A stretch of DNA of 40,531 nt from Flavobacteriaceae bacterium (lineage in GTDB: Bacteria; Bacteroidota; Bacteroidia; Flavobacteriales; Flavobacteriaceae), in contig JAKIUU010000023.1 of NCBI GenBank assembly GCA_021647405.1, forward strand, positions 1 through 40,531. Reading direction: 5' to 3'. Of this stretch, positions 32,940 through 40,353 are shown in pieces. Under the pieces are notes generated by a model. The model made no database searches. It worked only from the letters and a program-made list of their open reading frames with translations, and was not told the origin of the DNA. The position numbers and the translations under genes are program-made. Position 1 is the stretch's first letter; each line of letters opens with the position of its first letter.

Positions 32940-33713
32940 ATGGCCAAAAATCAACTGTTTTTTTTACTTGTCTTTTCTACCACAATCAGCTTTGCCCAAG
33001 GGCCACCTATTACCACACAAACCCCTGTTATGTTGGGTTTAGAAGGGAATGGCATCAGAACTTTCGGCAAGTTTATTTCTAAAGAAAAGGCAAACGCTTA
33101 CGTACAAGTTTTTGCGGTGCCATATAATATTTCTTCTAAATTTCAAGTAGGCGGTATTTTACCTTATAAATCAATCAGCCCAAAAGGAATGTCGTCTACA
33201 AATGGTTTTTCCGATGTGATCCTTTTTGCCAAATACCAATTATATAAACAAGATGGCAAAGCCAAAACTTTTAGAGTGTTAGCCAACGTCAAACAAACTT
33301 TTCCGACAGGAAATACCTCAAATATGCCAGCTATTGGCTCAGGATTATCACAGACTTATATCGGTCTCATCATAGGAAAAATTACCTCTTCTGTGGGTTT
33401 TTACAACGATTTTGGCTACACGCTTTCTAACAAAGGGGCGACAGATAGTTTTAGTTATAATTTTTCGGTAGGCATACCTTTATTACCACAAAAATATCCA
33501 CAAAAGCAACTGAATTCTTTTTTAGAATTTAACGGTAATTACCTGTTTGACTCAAAAATTCACACTTTGTTTATTTCACCCGGCTTACAATTTATTCCCG
33601 GCAGGCGGTTTCTGTTTGAAACCAGTTTTCAAATTCCGGTTATACAACAAAACATCAGAGCAAACAAAACCAATTATATGCTTTTATTGGGAACGCGGTT
33701 TTTGCTGAATTAA
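32940..33713 (+). CDS. Outer-membrane beta-barrel protein of the metal cluster
   Basis: This 257-residue protein has a signal peptide (1-19, cleavage at FAQ-GP) and alternating beta strands (FRVLANVKQTFPTGNTS, FEFNGNYLF-like segments, LGTRFLLN at the end) typical of a transporter-like barrel of the phenol-degradation MetA or alpha-amylase-unrelated 'transporter' type. It starts 9 bases after the HMA gene and probably belongs to that transcript. A metal export or uptake channel is an inference; no binding residues can be named. Confidence 0.75.
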   Translation: MAKNQLFFLLVFSTTISFAQGPPITTQTPVMLGLEGNGIRTFGKFISKEKANAYVQVFAVPYNISSKFQVGGILPYKSISPKGMSSTNGFSDVILFAKYQLYKQDGKAKTFRVLANVKQTFPTGNTSNMPAIGSGLSQTYIGLIIGKITSSVGFYNDFGYTLSNKGATDSFSYNFSVGIPLLPQKYPQKQLNSFLEFNGNYLFDSKIHTLFISPGLQFIPGRRFLFETSFQIPVIQQNIRANKTNYMLLLGTRFLLN

Positions 33714-33786
33714 AAAATATTCTTGTTAAAGAGACTTTTCGAATAACTCATTAAAACTTATTTAAGTAATTTTACAGTTATAAATT

Positions 33787-34650
33787 TTGGCTATTTTGAA
33801 TAAAAAAATTCTAAAACAACAGCAAAACGAAATCAATGCTCATTACATTTATACGGCTTTAGCTAAACTAGCTGACGACACACATAACAAAACTATTCTA
33901 GAAAATATTGCTAAAGACGAGTTATGGCATTACACTTTTTTAAAAAATATAACAGGCGTAGAAATTAAACAAAACAAAGGGACGATTAAGCGTTTTATAA
34001 CACTTGCCAAAATTTTTGGATTGTCTTTTGCTTTGCGATTATTAGAAAAAGAAGAGTCTCAAACAGCTGATTATTACGAGTCTATTGAAAAAGAATACCC
34101 TGGTATTGCCAAAATAAAAGAAGATGAAATCCGTCACGAAGTAGAACTCATCGGTATTTTAAAAGACAAGCGCTTAGATTATGCTGGGGCTATTGTTTTG
34201 GGTTTAAATGACGCTCTGGTAGAATTTACAGGTACACTTGCCGGATTGACTTTTGCTTTTGCCAATAACTTAATTGTCGGCTCAACCGGACTCATTATGG
34301 GTATTGCCGCTTCATTATCAATGGCCGCTTCGGGCTATTTGGCTTCACGCGAAGAAGATAATACAGATACCAATCCTATTACTTCTGCTATTTATACGGG
34401 TTTATCTTACATTATTACCGTAGCTTTTTTGGTATTCCCTTATTTTATACAATCTGATCCTTATATTGCGCTTGGCACGATGTTGCTAACAACAGTCGCC
34501 ATTATAGCTTTATACACTTATTATATTTCGGTTGCCAAAAATATTTCGTTTAAAAAACGCTTCTTAGAAATGGCCGCCATCTCTTTAGGCGTGGCTGTCC
34601 TTTCATTTGGCATTGGCCTCGTTGTTAAAAATTATTTTGGTATTTCTTAA
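33787..34650 (+). CDS. Ferritin-like/VIT1-type Fe/Mn transporter fusion
   Basis: The 287-residue protein joins an N-terminal rubrerythrin-like domain (about 1-125) with metal ligands in QNEINAHYIY, KDELWHYTFL, EKEESQTADYY and EDEIRHEVEL to a C-terminal VIT1/CCC1 membrane domain (about 130-287) with GLNDALVEFTGTLAGLTFA and MAASGYLASREED. Such fusions (MbfA-like) export iron or manganese. Start is a TTG (33787 or 33796). It is separated by 73 bases from the preceding gene and may have its own promoter. Confidence 0.88.
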   Translation: MAILNKKILKQQQNEINAHYIYTALAKLADDTHNKTILENIAKDELWHYTFLKNITGVEIKQNKGTIKRFITLAKIFGLSFALRLLEKEESQTADYYESIEKEYPGIAKIKEDEIRHEVELIGILKDKRLDYAGAIVLGLNDALVEFTGTLAGLTFAFANNLIVGSTGLIMGIAASLSMAASGYLASREEDNTDTNPITSAIYTGLSYIITVAFLVFPYFIQSDPYIALGTMLLTTVAIIALYTYYISVAKNISFKKRFLEMAAISLGVAVLSFGIGLVVKNYFGIS

Positions 34651-34690
34651 ATAAAAATCTACTGTAACAGTTTAAGGAAAGCATTAACTC

Positions 34691-35317
34691 TTATATGTGA
34701 TTTTTTTCAATTTTTTTTATAATTTTATGTAATGCTGTAATTATCAAAGAATAAGAATCTTTCGCAAAGGTCATCCCTTTACTGTCATAATCAAGTTGAG
34801 TAATACCTATTACCGTCTGACTGTAAATTACATTAAAATTATTTAAATCATAAACTTCAAGTGTAACCCTTACTTTACTCTCGTCGCCATTGGAATAATC
34901 GTCACTATCATCGTTAAAGACTTGATTATCATCATCAGCTGTCCCAAATGTTATGCTACCAACATCATCATTCAATATTTTAGTCTTTATGTTTATAAAA
35001 TAATCGAATCGCGTTCCTGCTTTAATTTCCTTTAAAATTTGCTTACTCGGATTTAAAGGTATTCTAGGCGGGAGCATTAAACCTTTTGTTTTATTTAGAG
35101 TGTATAAATTGCCTTTTAGATATTTTGAGAATTCTTTTTTAACAATTTCTGTCAATTGAGGTCTAATTATATAGGGCGATTCAATTTCATTTAGCAACCA
35201 TTTTCCTTTTCTAAAATCAATACCCGGAGTTGTGCTAAATTTAAAAATATATGTAGAGGTAACACAAGAAGTTAGTATTAGGCCTAAGAATATCGCTATA
35301 AAAAGTGTCTTTTTCAT
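34691..35317 (-). CDS. Lipoprotein of unknown function
   Basis: This 208-residue protein has a signal peptide with lipobox LILTSC (Cys18). The mature part reads VTSTYIFKFSTTPGIDFRKGKW and contains a central FDYFINIKTKIL, an acidic loop DDDNQVFNDDSDDYSNGDES and VTLEVYDLNNFNVIYSQTVIG, the pattern of a mixed alpha/beta envelope lipoprotein seen in other Bacteroidota. It does not belong to the CDP-type family of the next genes, but occupies the same slot behind a metalloprotease tail remnant. Confidence 0.7.
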   Translation of the reverse strand: MKKTLFIAIFLGLILTSCVTSTYIFKFSTTPGIDFRKGKWLLNEIESPYIIRPQLTEIVKKEFSKYLKGNLYTLNKTKGLMLPPRIPLNPSKQILKEIKAGTRFDYFINIKTKILNDDVGSITFGTADDDNQVFNDDSDDYSNGDESKVRVTLEVYDLNNFNVIYSQTVIGITQLDYDSKGMTFAKDSYSLIITALHKIIKKIEKNHI

Positions 35318-35335
35318 ATTTTTGAGTTTTTAAAA

Positions 35336-35404
35336 TTAATTCCAATAATAGGCTTCAAATAAACTTAACACATCTGCTTTATCTTTATTGTTGTTTTCTT
35401 TAAA
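35336..35404 (-). pseudogene. Metalloprotease C-terminal remnant (22 codons), unit 5
   Basis: On the minus strand the text FKENNNKDKADVLSLFEAYY followed by WN and TAA repeats, with a few substitutions, the end of the fragment at 35902 (LENNNKDRANVLNLFKAYYW). No start and no upstream domain remain; the hairpin repeat joins directly upstream. Confidence 0.75.
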
Positions 35405-35484
35405 ATATAAAGTAACAGAAAAGCATCACGCATTAGGCGTGATACTCATTCTGCTATCTTTTATATATGTGATTATCAAAAGTG
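35394..35484. repeat. Hairpin repeat, copy 1 of 3
   Basis: It contains ATCACGC-ATTAG-GCGTGAT, a perfect 7-bp stem, flanked by TTTTCTTTAAAATATAAAG and TTCTGCTAT. It begins at the stop of the lipoprotein gene 35485 and ends in the metalloprotease remnant. Copies 2 and 3 are at 36629-36723 and 39463-39554. Confidence 0.85.
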
Positions 35485-35892
35485 CTAATTACCTATATCT
35501 TCATCTGTAATTTCATAAGTATATTCAAAAAAATTCTTTGAAGGTTTAGTTCTTATCCAATATTCATCAATATTATAAATATTCTTGCCAACGGTGTTTT
35601 CTTTATATACTTTTAAGACTTCATTTGATGAATTTGTAATATATATTGAATCATAATCATTTAAATATAAGATAGGTGCAGTACCTCCATTATCACACTT
35701 AATTTCACTCGATAATGTGATTTTTGTTTTTGCAGGTATATTACTTGAATCATTAACAACTCCTACAAAAATCAATTTAATATTAATACTGCTATTGTTT
35801 TTAATGATATAGTCAGAACATTTCTCAGGGTCACAAGAATAAAAGCAAATTATTGCTAAAATCACAAAAATTATTTTTTTCATTTTTTTCAT
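35485..35892 (-). CDS. Small CDP-type lipoprotein, unit 4
   Basis: The 135-residue product has a lipobox FYSCDP and then CSDYIIKNNSSINIKLIFVG, DSIYITNSSNEVLKVYKENT, NIYNIDEYWI and a final EYTYEITDEDIGN. It is about three-quarters identical by eye to the protein at 36158 and more distantly related to those at 36724 and 39555 (shared: C-x-P start, IKN near the N-terminus, DSI/DSL in the middle, F/Y-I-x-E-D near the end). A partner or immunity-like protein to the metalloprotease is possible but unproven. Confidence 0.72.
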   Translation of the reverse strand: MKKMKKIIFVILAIICFYSCDPEKCSDYIIKNNSSINIKLIFVGVVNDSSNIPAKTKITLSSEIKCDNGGTAPILYLNDYDSIYITNSSNEVLKVYKENTVGKNIYNIDEYWIRTKPSKNFFEYTYEITDEDIGN

Positions 35893-35901
35893 TTTTTAAA
35901 A

Positions 35902-36132
35902 TTAATTCCAATAATAAGCTTTAAATAAATTTAACACATTTGCTCTATCTTTATTGTTATTTTCAAGAAGTAATCTATCTCTGAATGCTTGTGGCGATTC
36001 CACACCTGAGTCAAGCGCATCATAAATATTTTTAATTGTATATCCTGTAACATTATCATAATATCCTGAGCGAATATAGTCTCTATGGGTATCAATAAGG
36101 TCGTTCATTATACCTCCGGGTATCCATCTTTT
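35902..36132 (-). pseudogene. Metalloprotease C-terminal fragment (about 76 codons), unit 4
   Basis: The frame opens after TAG 36133-36135 and reads KRWIPGGIMNDLIDTHRDYI, then DNVTGYTIKNIYDALDSG and FRDRLLLENNNKDRANVLNL, ending FKAYYWN. WIP...GYTI..I...L matches the C-terminus of the metalloprotease gene 37154-38872 (DGWIPPIINRR, ADYTIQNIFSSLNS) and the fragment at 40018. An ATG at 36108 could express a 68-residue piece, but the catalytic domain is absent. A small lipoprotein gene follows 9 bases downstream. Confidence 0.7.
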
Positions 36133-36157
36133 CTAACTAAAATTATATCTATTTTGC

Positions 36158-36553
36158 TTAATTTCCTATATCTTCGTTTGTAATCTCAAAGGTATGTTTA
36201 TAATAATTTTTTGAAGGCTTGCTTATACTCCAATATTTATCAATATTATAAATATTCTTGCCAGCGGTGTTTTCTTTATATACTTTTAAGACTTCATTTA
36301 AGGTATTTGTAATATATATAGAATCATTATCTTTTAAATATAAGCCAGTGGGACCTCCCATACCACATTCCGCCCCCCCCCATATAGATATTTCTTTTTT
36401 TGTAGAGATTTTTTTTGAATCATTAGCCTTTCCTACAAAAATCAATTTAATATTAATACTACTATTATTTTTAACGATATAGTCAGAACAATTTCCAGGG
36501 TCACAAGAATATAAAAAAATTATTGCCAAGATTATAAAAATTATTTTTTTCAT
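36158..36553 (-). CDS. Small CDP-type lipoprotein with G9 tract, unit 3
   Basis: This 131-residue paralogue of 35485 has signal peptide MKKIIFIILAIIFLYSC (lipobox LYSC, then DPGNCSDYIVKN) and ends KHTFEITNEDIGN. The central region differs: SIWGGAECGMGGPTG replaces LSSEIKCDNGG of its neighbour and is encoded over a run of nine G on the coding strand (36373-36381). One base gained or lost there would shift the frame. It lies behind a metalloprotease tail remnant. Confidence 0.72.
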   Translation of the reverse strand: MKKIIFIILAIIFLYSCDPGNCSDYIVKNNSSINIKLIFVGKANDSKKISTKKEISIWGGAECGMGGPTGLYLKDNDSIYITNTLNEVLKVYKENTAGKNIYNIDKYWSISKPSKNYYKHTFEITNEDIGN

Positions 36554-36570
36554 TTTTTTAAGTTTTTAAA

Positions 36571-36636
36571 TTAATTCCAATAATAGGCTTTAAATAAATT
36601 TAACACATTTGCTCTATCTTTATTGTTATTTTCTTT
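36571..36636 (-). pseudogene. Metalloprotease C-terminal remnant (22 codons), unit 3
   Basis: FKENNNKDRANVLNLFKAYY-WN ending in TAA on the minus strand is nearly identical to the last 21 codons of 35902-36132. The upstream part is replaced by the hairpin repeat at the same point as in unit 5. Confidence 0.78.
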
Positions 36637-36723
36637 AAAATATAAAGTAACAGAAAAGCATCACGCATTAGGCGTGACACTTATTCTGCTATTTTTTATA
36701 TACGTGGTTAACAAAAGTGTTCG
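36629..36723. repeat. Hairpin repeat, copy 2 of 3
   Basis: The stem ATCACGC...GCGTGA(C) and the flanks match copy 1 closely. It starts directly at the stop codon of the lipoprotein gene 36724 and may act as its terminator (T-rich on the minus strand after the stem). Confidence 0.85.
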
Positions 36724-37164
36724 CTATTCAAACAAATCTAAATCAGATTCATTAATTGTAAAAATCCACTCTTCATCATCTCCGTTTATTTGTGAAGTCC
36801 AATTTTTACGATTATATATATCCTTTTGTACATCTCGCTCTTTACCTATATTGTTGTCAGTATCTATATATCCATAAATGTTATCGGGTTTTATCCATTT
36901 TATATTTTTATTTGTATCTGATAACATTATTGAATCAAAATCCGAAATAGCTCCAAAATCACCACCTAAAGCACTAAATTCTAAAATAGTTATTATACTA
37001 TTTTGAGGTAAATCAAGATTATTGTCATTCTCTTGTTGATACAGCCTAACGTTTAGGTTTTTTGTGGTAAGATTTTTTATAAAAAAACTTTTGTTACTCG
37101 ATTTTGGGTCACAAGAGAGAAGCAATAAAGCTAATATTAATAAATTAATTATTTTAGTACCCAT
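36724..37164 (-). CDS. Divergent CDP-type lipoprotein, unit 2
   Basis: Starting at ATG 37164, the 146-residue product begins MGTKIINLLILALLLLSCDP (lipobox LLSC) followed by FFIKNLTTKNLNVRLYQ, FDSIMLSDTNKNIKW, KDIYNRKNW and WIFTINESDLDLFE. The order C-D-P, IKN, DSI, IYN, F-I-x-E-D matches the family at 35485, 36158 and 39555. The gene overlaps the last codons of the metalloprotease by 11 bases, so the pair is translationally coupled and probably acts together. Confidence 0.75.
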   Translation of the reverse strand: MGTKIINLLILALLLLSCDPKSSNKSFFIKNLTTKNLNVRLYQQENDNNLDLPQNSIITILEFSALGGDFGAISDFDSIMLSDTNKNIKWIKPDNIYGYIDTDNNIGKERDVQKDIYNRKNWTSQINGDDEEWIFTINESDLDLFE

Positions 37165-38872
37165 AATCGTCAAAAATTTGGTTAACCATCGAAATATTTT
37201 TACCTACCCTAGAATTGAACTCTGTATTTAACTTTGGTATTGTATTCACGTTTGAGTTTAATGAAGAGAAAATATTTTGAATGGTGTAATCAGCTTCATT
37301 AACTACTCTTCTATTTATGATAGGTGGAATCCAACCATCTTTTAGAGTAACATAAAATTTTGTTGTTCTAAATTCCTCCTCCGCTAATCTAGCACCTATA
37401 TAGTAACCCCACATTTCACCAACACCTGCATAACCAGAATTATACCCATGCCCATCACCATAAGGATTACTTTTTTTACCATAAGTAATAATGTAGTTTA
37501 TATACTTTATCCAATAACCACTGCCTACTTTGGCAAAGTGAGATGCATGAGCCAATTCATGAAAAGTAGTTTCAAAAACGCCATCAGTTCCCTGAGAAGC
37601 ATTTGCAGCAATGATTACATCAGGTATCACAAACCTTAATACTAACCAAAGTGTATTCCCGACAACTGAGATAGAAGAAGATTTACCTAAAAATGAAATT
37701 AAATCTGAATTTGATCTAAAACCCATCAGACCCCAAGTATGCCTCAACATTGGTGTTGCCCCTGTACCATTATCTTTTCTACTGGCAACAATTCTTAAAT
37801 TAGAGGGTGGTAAACCGATACCAAATTGCGTACAATAATTTAAATATTTCACGGTCGCATTATTTACAGTTGCCCAACGCCAACCAGCAGAACTTGTTGC
37901 AAAATTAATGTCATAACCATATTTACTTTGTTTACCAAGTCTATATCTTGCCGAAGAAATACTAATTAATGATGACCATATTTTAAACCCTCTTGTATTT
38001 TTAAATACTACGGTATAATGAACACTCCGTCTATACCCTCTATTTACTTTATAATATCCTTGTGCGTTTGTCCATCCTTTAGCCCACTTAAACCAACGTC
38101 TTGTTTTTACTTTTACACCAATAACGGGGTCAGATACACGCGTTACGGTATTCATTACTTTAACAAATCCTTTAGGTGTGGCTTTTCTGCGATTTGCAAT
38201 ATTTCCATTATTATTCTTTTCTTTACGCTCTGTATAATTATCTGTAAGTTTTAAGGCCTCATCTTCTAAGTCATATAGAAAGCTTTTAGAAATACCAGAT
38301 TTACCGGCAATGGTTGTTGTAGAACTTGCATCATCTTCAGCAACATCTGATTCCTCAATTAAAAATAGATCTTCAATTATTTCGTATTTTATCTCAGGAT
38401 GAAATTGATAATTTTTTACAACAGAAGTATAAAGCCACTGACCTTTTTCGATTTCAGTATTGTCATCTACAAAAGAATCGCCTTCTTGCTCAATTTCAAC
38501 ATCCAAAGGAATTATGGAAAGATTTAAAGAATCGGCAATTAACAGTGTTTTTTGGGCATCATTTTCAATCCAAAACTTCACATAGTAATCAGTTGTTTCA
38601 ATATCTAAACTGTCACTTAATGTTTTTGATGCATAACTTTTGTTAAGTGTCTTAGATTTTTCTTTTAAAATTTTGTAGGCTTTACGCATGTTATCTACCG
38701 TATAGGGGTTTTCTAGCTTTTTACCCAAAACAATGCTTTTTAAACCAGAATTATTCATTTGTTCACTTAGTGAAAGTTCATTTTGTTTTAAAATACCTTC
38801 ATCTCTGTAACAGGAATTAAACACAATGCCAATGAGGGTTAAAATAGTTATAATTTTTAATTTTTTCTTCAT
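37154..38872 (-). CDS. HExxH lipoprotein metalloprotease (full copy), unit 2
   Basis: This 572-residue protein has a lipoprotein signal (NSCYRDEG, Cys21), an acidic N-terminal region (about 30-200) and a beta-rich carboxypeptidase-regulatory-like part (about 232-320: GVKVKTRRWFKWAKGWTNAQ, GYYKVNRGY). A catalytic-looking domain follows with FHELAHASHF (His438, Glu439, His442) and GVGEMWGYYIG, where Glu486 may be the third zinc ligand. The C-terminus (about 512-572) contains ADYTIQNIFSSLNS, the portion that recurs in truncated form in four other units. Surface or periplasmic proteolysis is inferred; the substrate is unknown. Confidence 0.78.
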   Translation of the reverse strand: MKKKLKIITILTLIGIVFNSCYRDEGILKQNELSLSEQMNNSGLKSIVLGKKLENPYTVDNMRKAYKILKEKSKTLNKSYASKTLSDSLDIETTDYYVKFWIENDAQKTLLIADSLNLSIIPLDVEIEQEGDSFVDDNTEIEKGQWLYTSVVKNYQFHPEIKYEIIEDLFLIEESDVAEDDASSTTTIAGKSGISKSFLYDLEDEALKLTDNYTERKEKNNNGNIANRRKATPKGFVKVMNTVTRVSDPVIGVKVKTRRWFKWAKGWTNAQGYYKVNRGYRRSVHYTVVFKNTRGFKIWSSLISISSARYRLGKQSKYGYDINFATSSAGWRWATVNNATVKYLNYCTQFGIGLPPSNLRIVASRKDNGTGATPMLRHTWGLMGFRSNSDLISFLGKSSSISVVGNTLWLVLRFVIPDVIIAANASQGTDGVFETTFHELAHASHFAKVGSGYWIKYINYIITYGKKSNPYGDGHGYNSGYAGVGEMWGYYIGARLAEEEFRTTKFYVTLKDGWIPPIINRRVVNEADYTIQNIFSSLNSNVNTIPKLNTEFNSRVGKNISMVNQIFDDYGY

Positions 38873-38977
38873 TTTTTAATTCTTAAAATATGAGGTCTTT
38901 TAGTTGTTTTGAAGAAATCTCCAGCCCCTCAAATAAAGGCGTTGGGTTTTGGCGAGGCATTTTCTAACTAAAAAACA

Positions 38978-38985
38978 TATATTTG
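38978..38985 (+). promoter_or_regulatory. -7 box of RNA element D
   Basis: TATATTTG fits TAnnTTTG on the plus strand and lies 6 bases before the first stem arm, as in elements A and B. No TTTG is found at the right distance upstream, so this promoter is weaker evidence. Confidence 0.4.
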
Positions 38986-38990
38986 CAGTT

Positions 38991-39173
38991 CCTCTGTTGT
39001 TGTTTTACTATGTCATCATAGTTAAAAGGGTTTTAAGTTAAACATTGTATTACGAAATCATACTTTTTCTATTACCTTAGGCAACAGAGGTTTTGATTAC
39101 GCCTAAGTTAATATTTTTTTAGAAAAAAATGCTAGCGTTTTTAGGTAATTTTCAATCTAGCGGAATCGCTAGA
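38991..39173 (+). ncRNA. Candidate structured RNA, element D
   Basis: CCTCTGTTG (38991-38999) pairs with CAACAGAGG (39082-39090) around an 82-base loop with AAAAGGGTTTTAAGTTAAACAT at 39024-39045 (shown in shortened form elsewhere). A and B have CCTCCGGTTA/TAACCGGAGG at the same place, so both arms changed together. The CTAGCG double hairpin (39131-39173) follows. It lies divergently upstream of the metalloprotease gene. Ends estimated. Confidence 0.4.
39131..39173. repeat. CTAGCG palindrome D
   Basis: GCTAGCGTTTTTAGGTAATT is followed by TCTAGCG-GAAT-CGCTAGA (39156-39173). It is nearly identical to B2 read on the minus strand. A separate perfect 24-base AT palindrome centred on GAATATTC lies at 39203-39226. 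Confidence 0.8.
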
Positions 39174-39342
39174 TTATAAGAATAAAGTAATTTATTTGTC
39201 ATAAAAATATGAATATTCATATTTTTTAACTATTTCATTTCACATTGTTAAATATTTTTTTTATTATAATAATTGCATAAGAACCCTGTTGTTTTATAAA
39301 AGCTTACTTTGCTAGAATTATTAACTTATTTCACAAAAATAG

Positions 39343-39447
39343 CCTTATAAAGCTGTGGAAAACGAAGACCTATAAATACAACAAAAAAGCAATGAAGCAC
39401 GTCAACAAAATCAGCGTGTTGAAATTAAAGTTATGGCTTTAAAATAA
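39343..39447 (+). pseudogene. OmpA-type C-terminal remnant
   Basis: The plus strand reads PYKAVENEDL, an in-frame TAA at 39373-39375, then IQQKSNEARQQNQRVEIKVM followed by ALK and a stop at 39445-39447. EARQQNQRVEI is the hallmark end of OmpA/MotB peptidoglycan-binding domains. The rest of the gene is missing and the nonsense codon confirms decay. It lies between element D and the third hairpin repeat. Confidence 0.7.
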
Positions 39448-39462
39448 GAAATTTAAATTGGG

Positions 39463-39554
39463 TTTTCTTTAAAATATAAAGTAACAGAAAAGCATCACGC
39501 ATTAGGCGTGATACTCATTCTGCTATTTTTTATATACGTAATTAGAAAAAGTGT
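39463..39554. repeat. Hairpin repeat, copy 3 of 3
   Basis: Identical core ATCACGC-ATTAG-GCGTGAT and flanks as copies 1 and 2, starting at the stop of lipoprotein gene 39555. At its distal end, after TTTTCTTT, the text is not the metalloprotease tail but unrelated sequence, so this marks the common boundary of the repeat. Confidence 0.85.
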
Positions 39555-40016
39555 TTAATCACAATTTCCATTACAGTCTTCTGCGTCTTGGTAATCTTCT
39601 TTGAGAAACGTAAAAGAACCTTCAGTTATAACATTATTATAATAATACAATGGATTTCTGTTATCATCAACATTTTTATAGCTAAAGTCCTTATATTTTA
39701 CATTATTGTATATGACTTTTAAGGAGTCAGCGTAAAACTCACCATTAGATGAGCCATAAAAAAAATTCCAACTATACCCTCTAGGTGGCAAACCATCTTT
39801 ATATGTCTGTGTCCTTTCCTCTCCATTCTCTAAATTTATTATGTAAGGAACTTCATTATATTGTAGATAACCTATTATTCTCATTTTAACACCACTTTCA
39901 TTTCTTATAGTATATCTATAAGTTTTAAGTATCCCTGCTTCTGGCCCACAAGCCACAATGGCAAAAAATAATATAGAGTAAATAGTCCAAATTTGTATTG
40001 ATTTTAGTTTCATCAT
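39555..40016 (-). CDS. Divergent CGP-type lipoprotein, unit 1
   Basis: From ATG 40016 (or 40013) the 153-residue product has lipobox IVACGP, then TYRYTIRNESGVKMRIIGYL, DSLKVIYNNVKYKDF and GSFTFLKEDYQDAEDCNGNC near the C-terminus. The layout (C-x-P, I-x-N, DSL, F-x-x-E-D) follows the small lipoproteins at 35485-37164 with lower identity. It begins one base after the stop of the truncated metalloprotease fragment 40018, mirroring the coupled pair of unit 2. Confidence 0.72.
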   Translation of the reverse strand: MMKLKSIQIWTIYSILFFAIVACGPEAGILKTYRYTIRNESGVKMRIIGYLQYNEVPYIINLENGEERTQTYKDGLPPRGYSWNFFYGSSNGEFYADSLKVIYNNVKYKDFSYKNVDDNRNPLYYYNNVITEGSFTFLKEDYQDAEDCNGNCD

Positions 40017-40017
40017 T

Positions 40018-40353
40018 TTACCAATTATTAAATAGTTCATTAATATATATATTAGTGGGATTAGAAGGGTTTTGTTTTTTTATATTATCTCTCCATTCTG
40101 TCCAACTTTTCGTGTTTTTTAAGCTGTTTTCAATTTGTTTAATGGTATACCCACTTACTCTATCTTGTGGGTAAGAGCCAGCATAAGAATAAGTTTTATA
40201 AATATCTGTTCTTTGATTGATATTGTCTATTAAGTCATACCCTGCAGAAGTGTAGAAAGGCTGCCATATTATTGGATAATCTTGTCTATTTTTAAAATAA
40301 TACTCATAACCTGGTCTGCTAAACTTAGTTCTATAACGGTTGTTAGTTAATTG
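40018..40353 (-). pseudogene. Metalloprotease C-terminal fragment cut by IS21, unit 1
   Basis: The frame reads RPGYEYYFKNRQDYPIIWQP, SAGYDLIDNINQRTDIYKTY and DRVSGYTIKQIENSLKN, then ends ELFNNW. GYDLIDN and GYTI..IE.SL align with the fragment at 35902 and with the full gene's C-terminus. Upstream of about 40350 the frame runs on into IS21 terminal sequence up to 40425, so its apparent N-terminus is not native. The catalytic part is gone. Confidence 0.7.

Noticed and set aside
38326..38646. Plus-strand open frame of 106 codons inside the metalloprotease gene.
   Set aside because: Antisense to a well supported gene; Gln/Leu-rich low-complexity translation.
34691..40353. Classical CDI or Rhs toxin-immunity system.
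   Set aside because: The repeated C-termini are conserved, short and without a nuclease-like domain, and no large delivery protein (CdiA, Rhs) is present.
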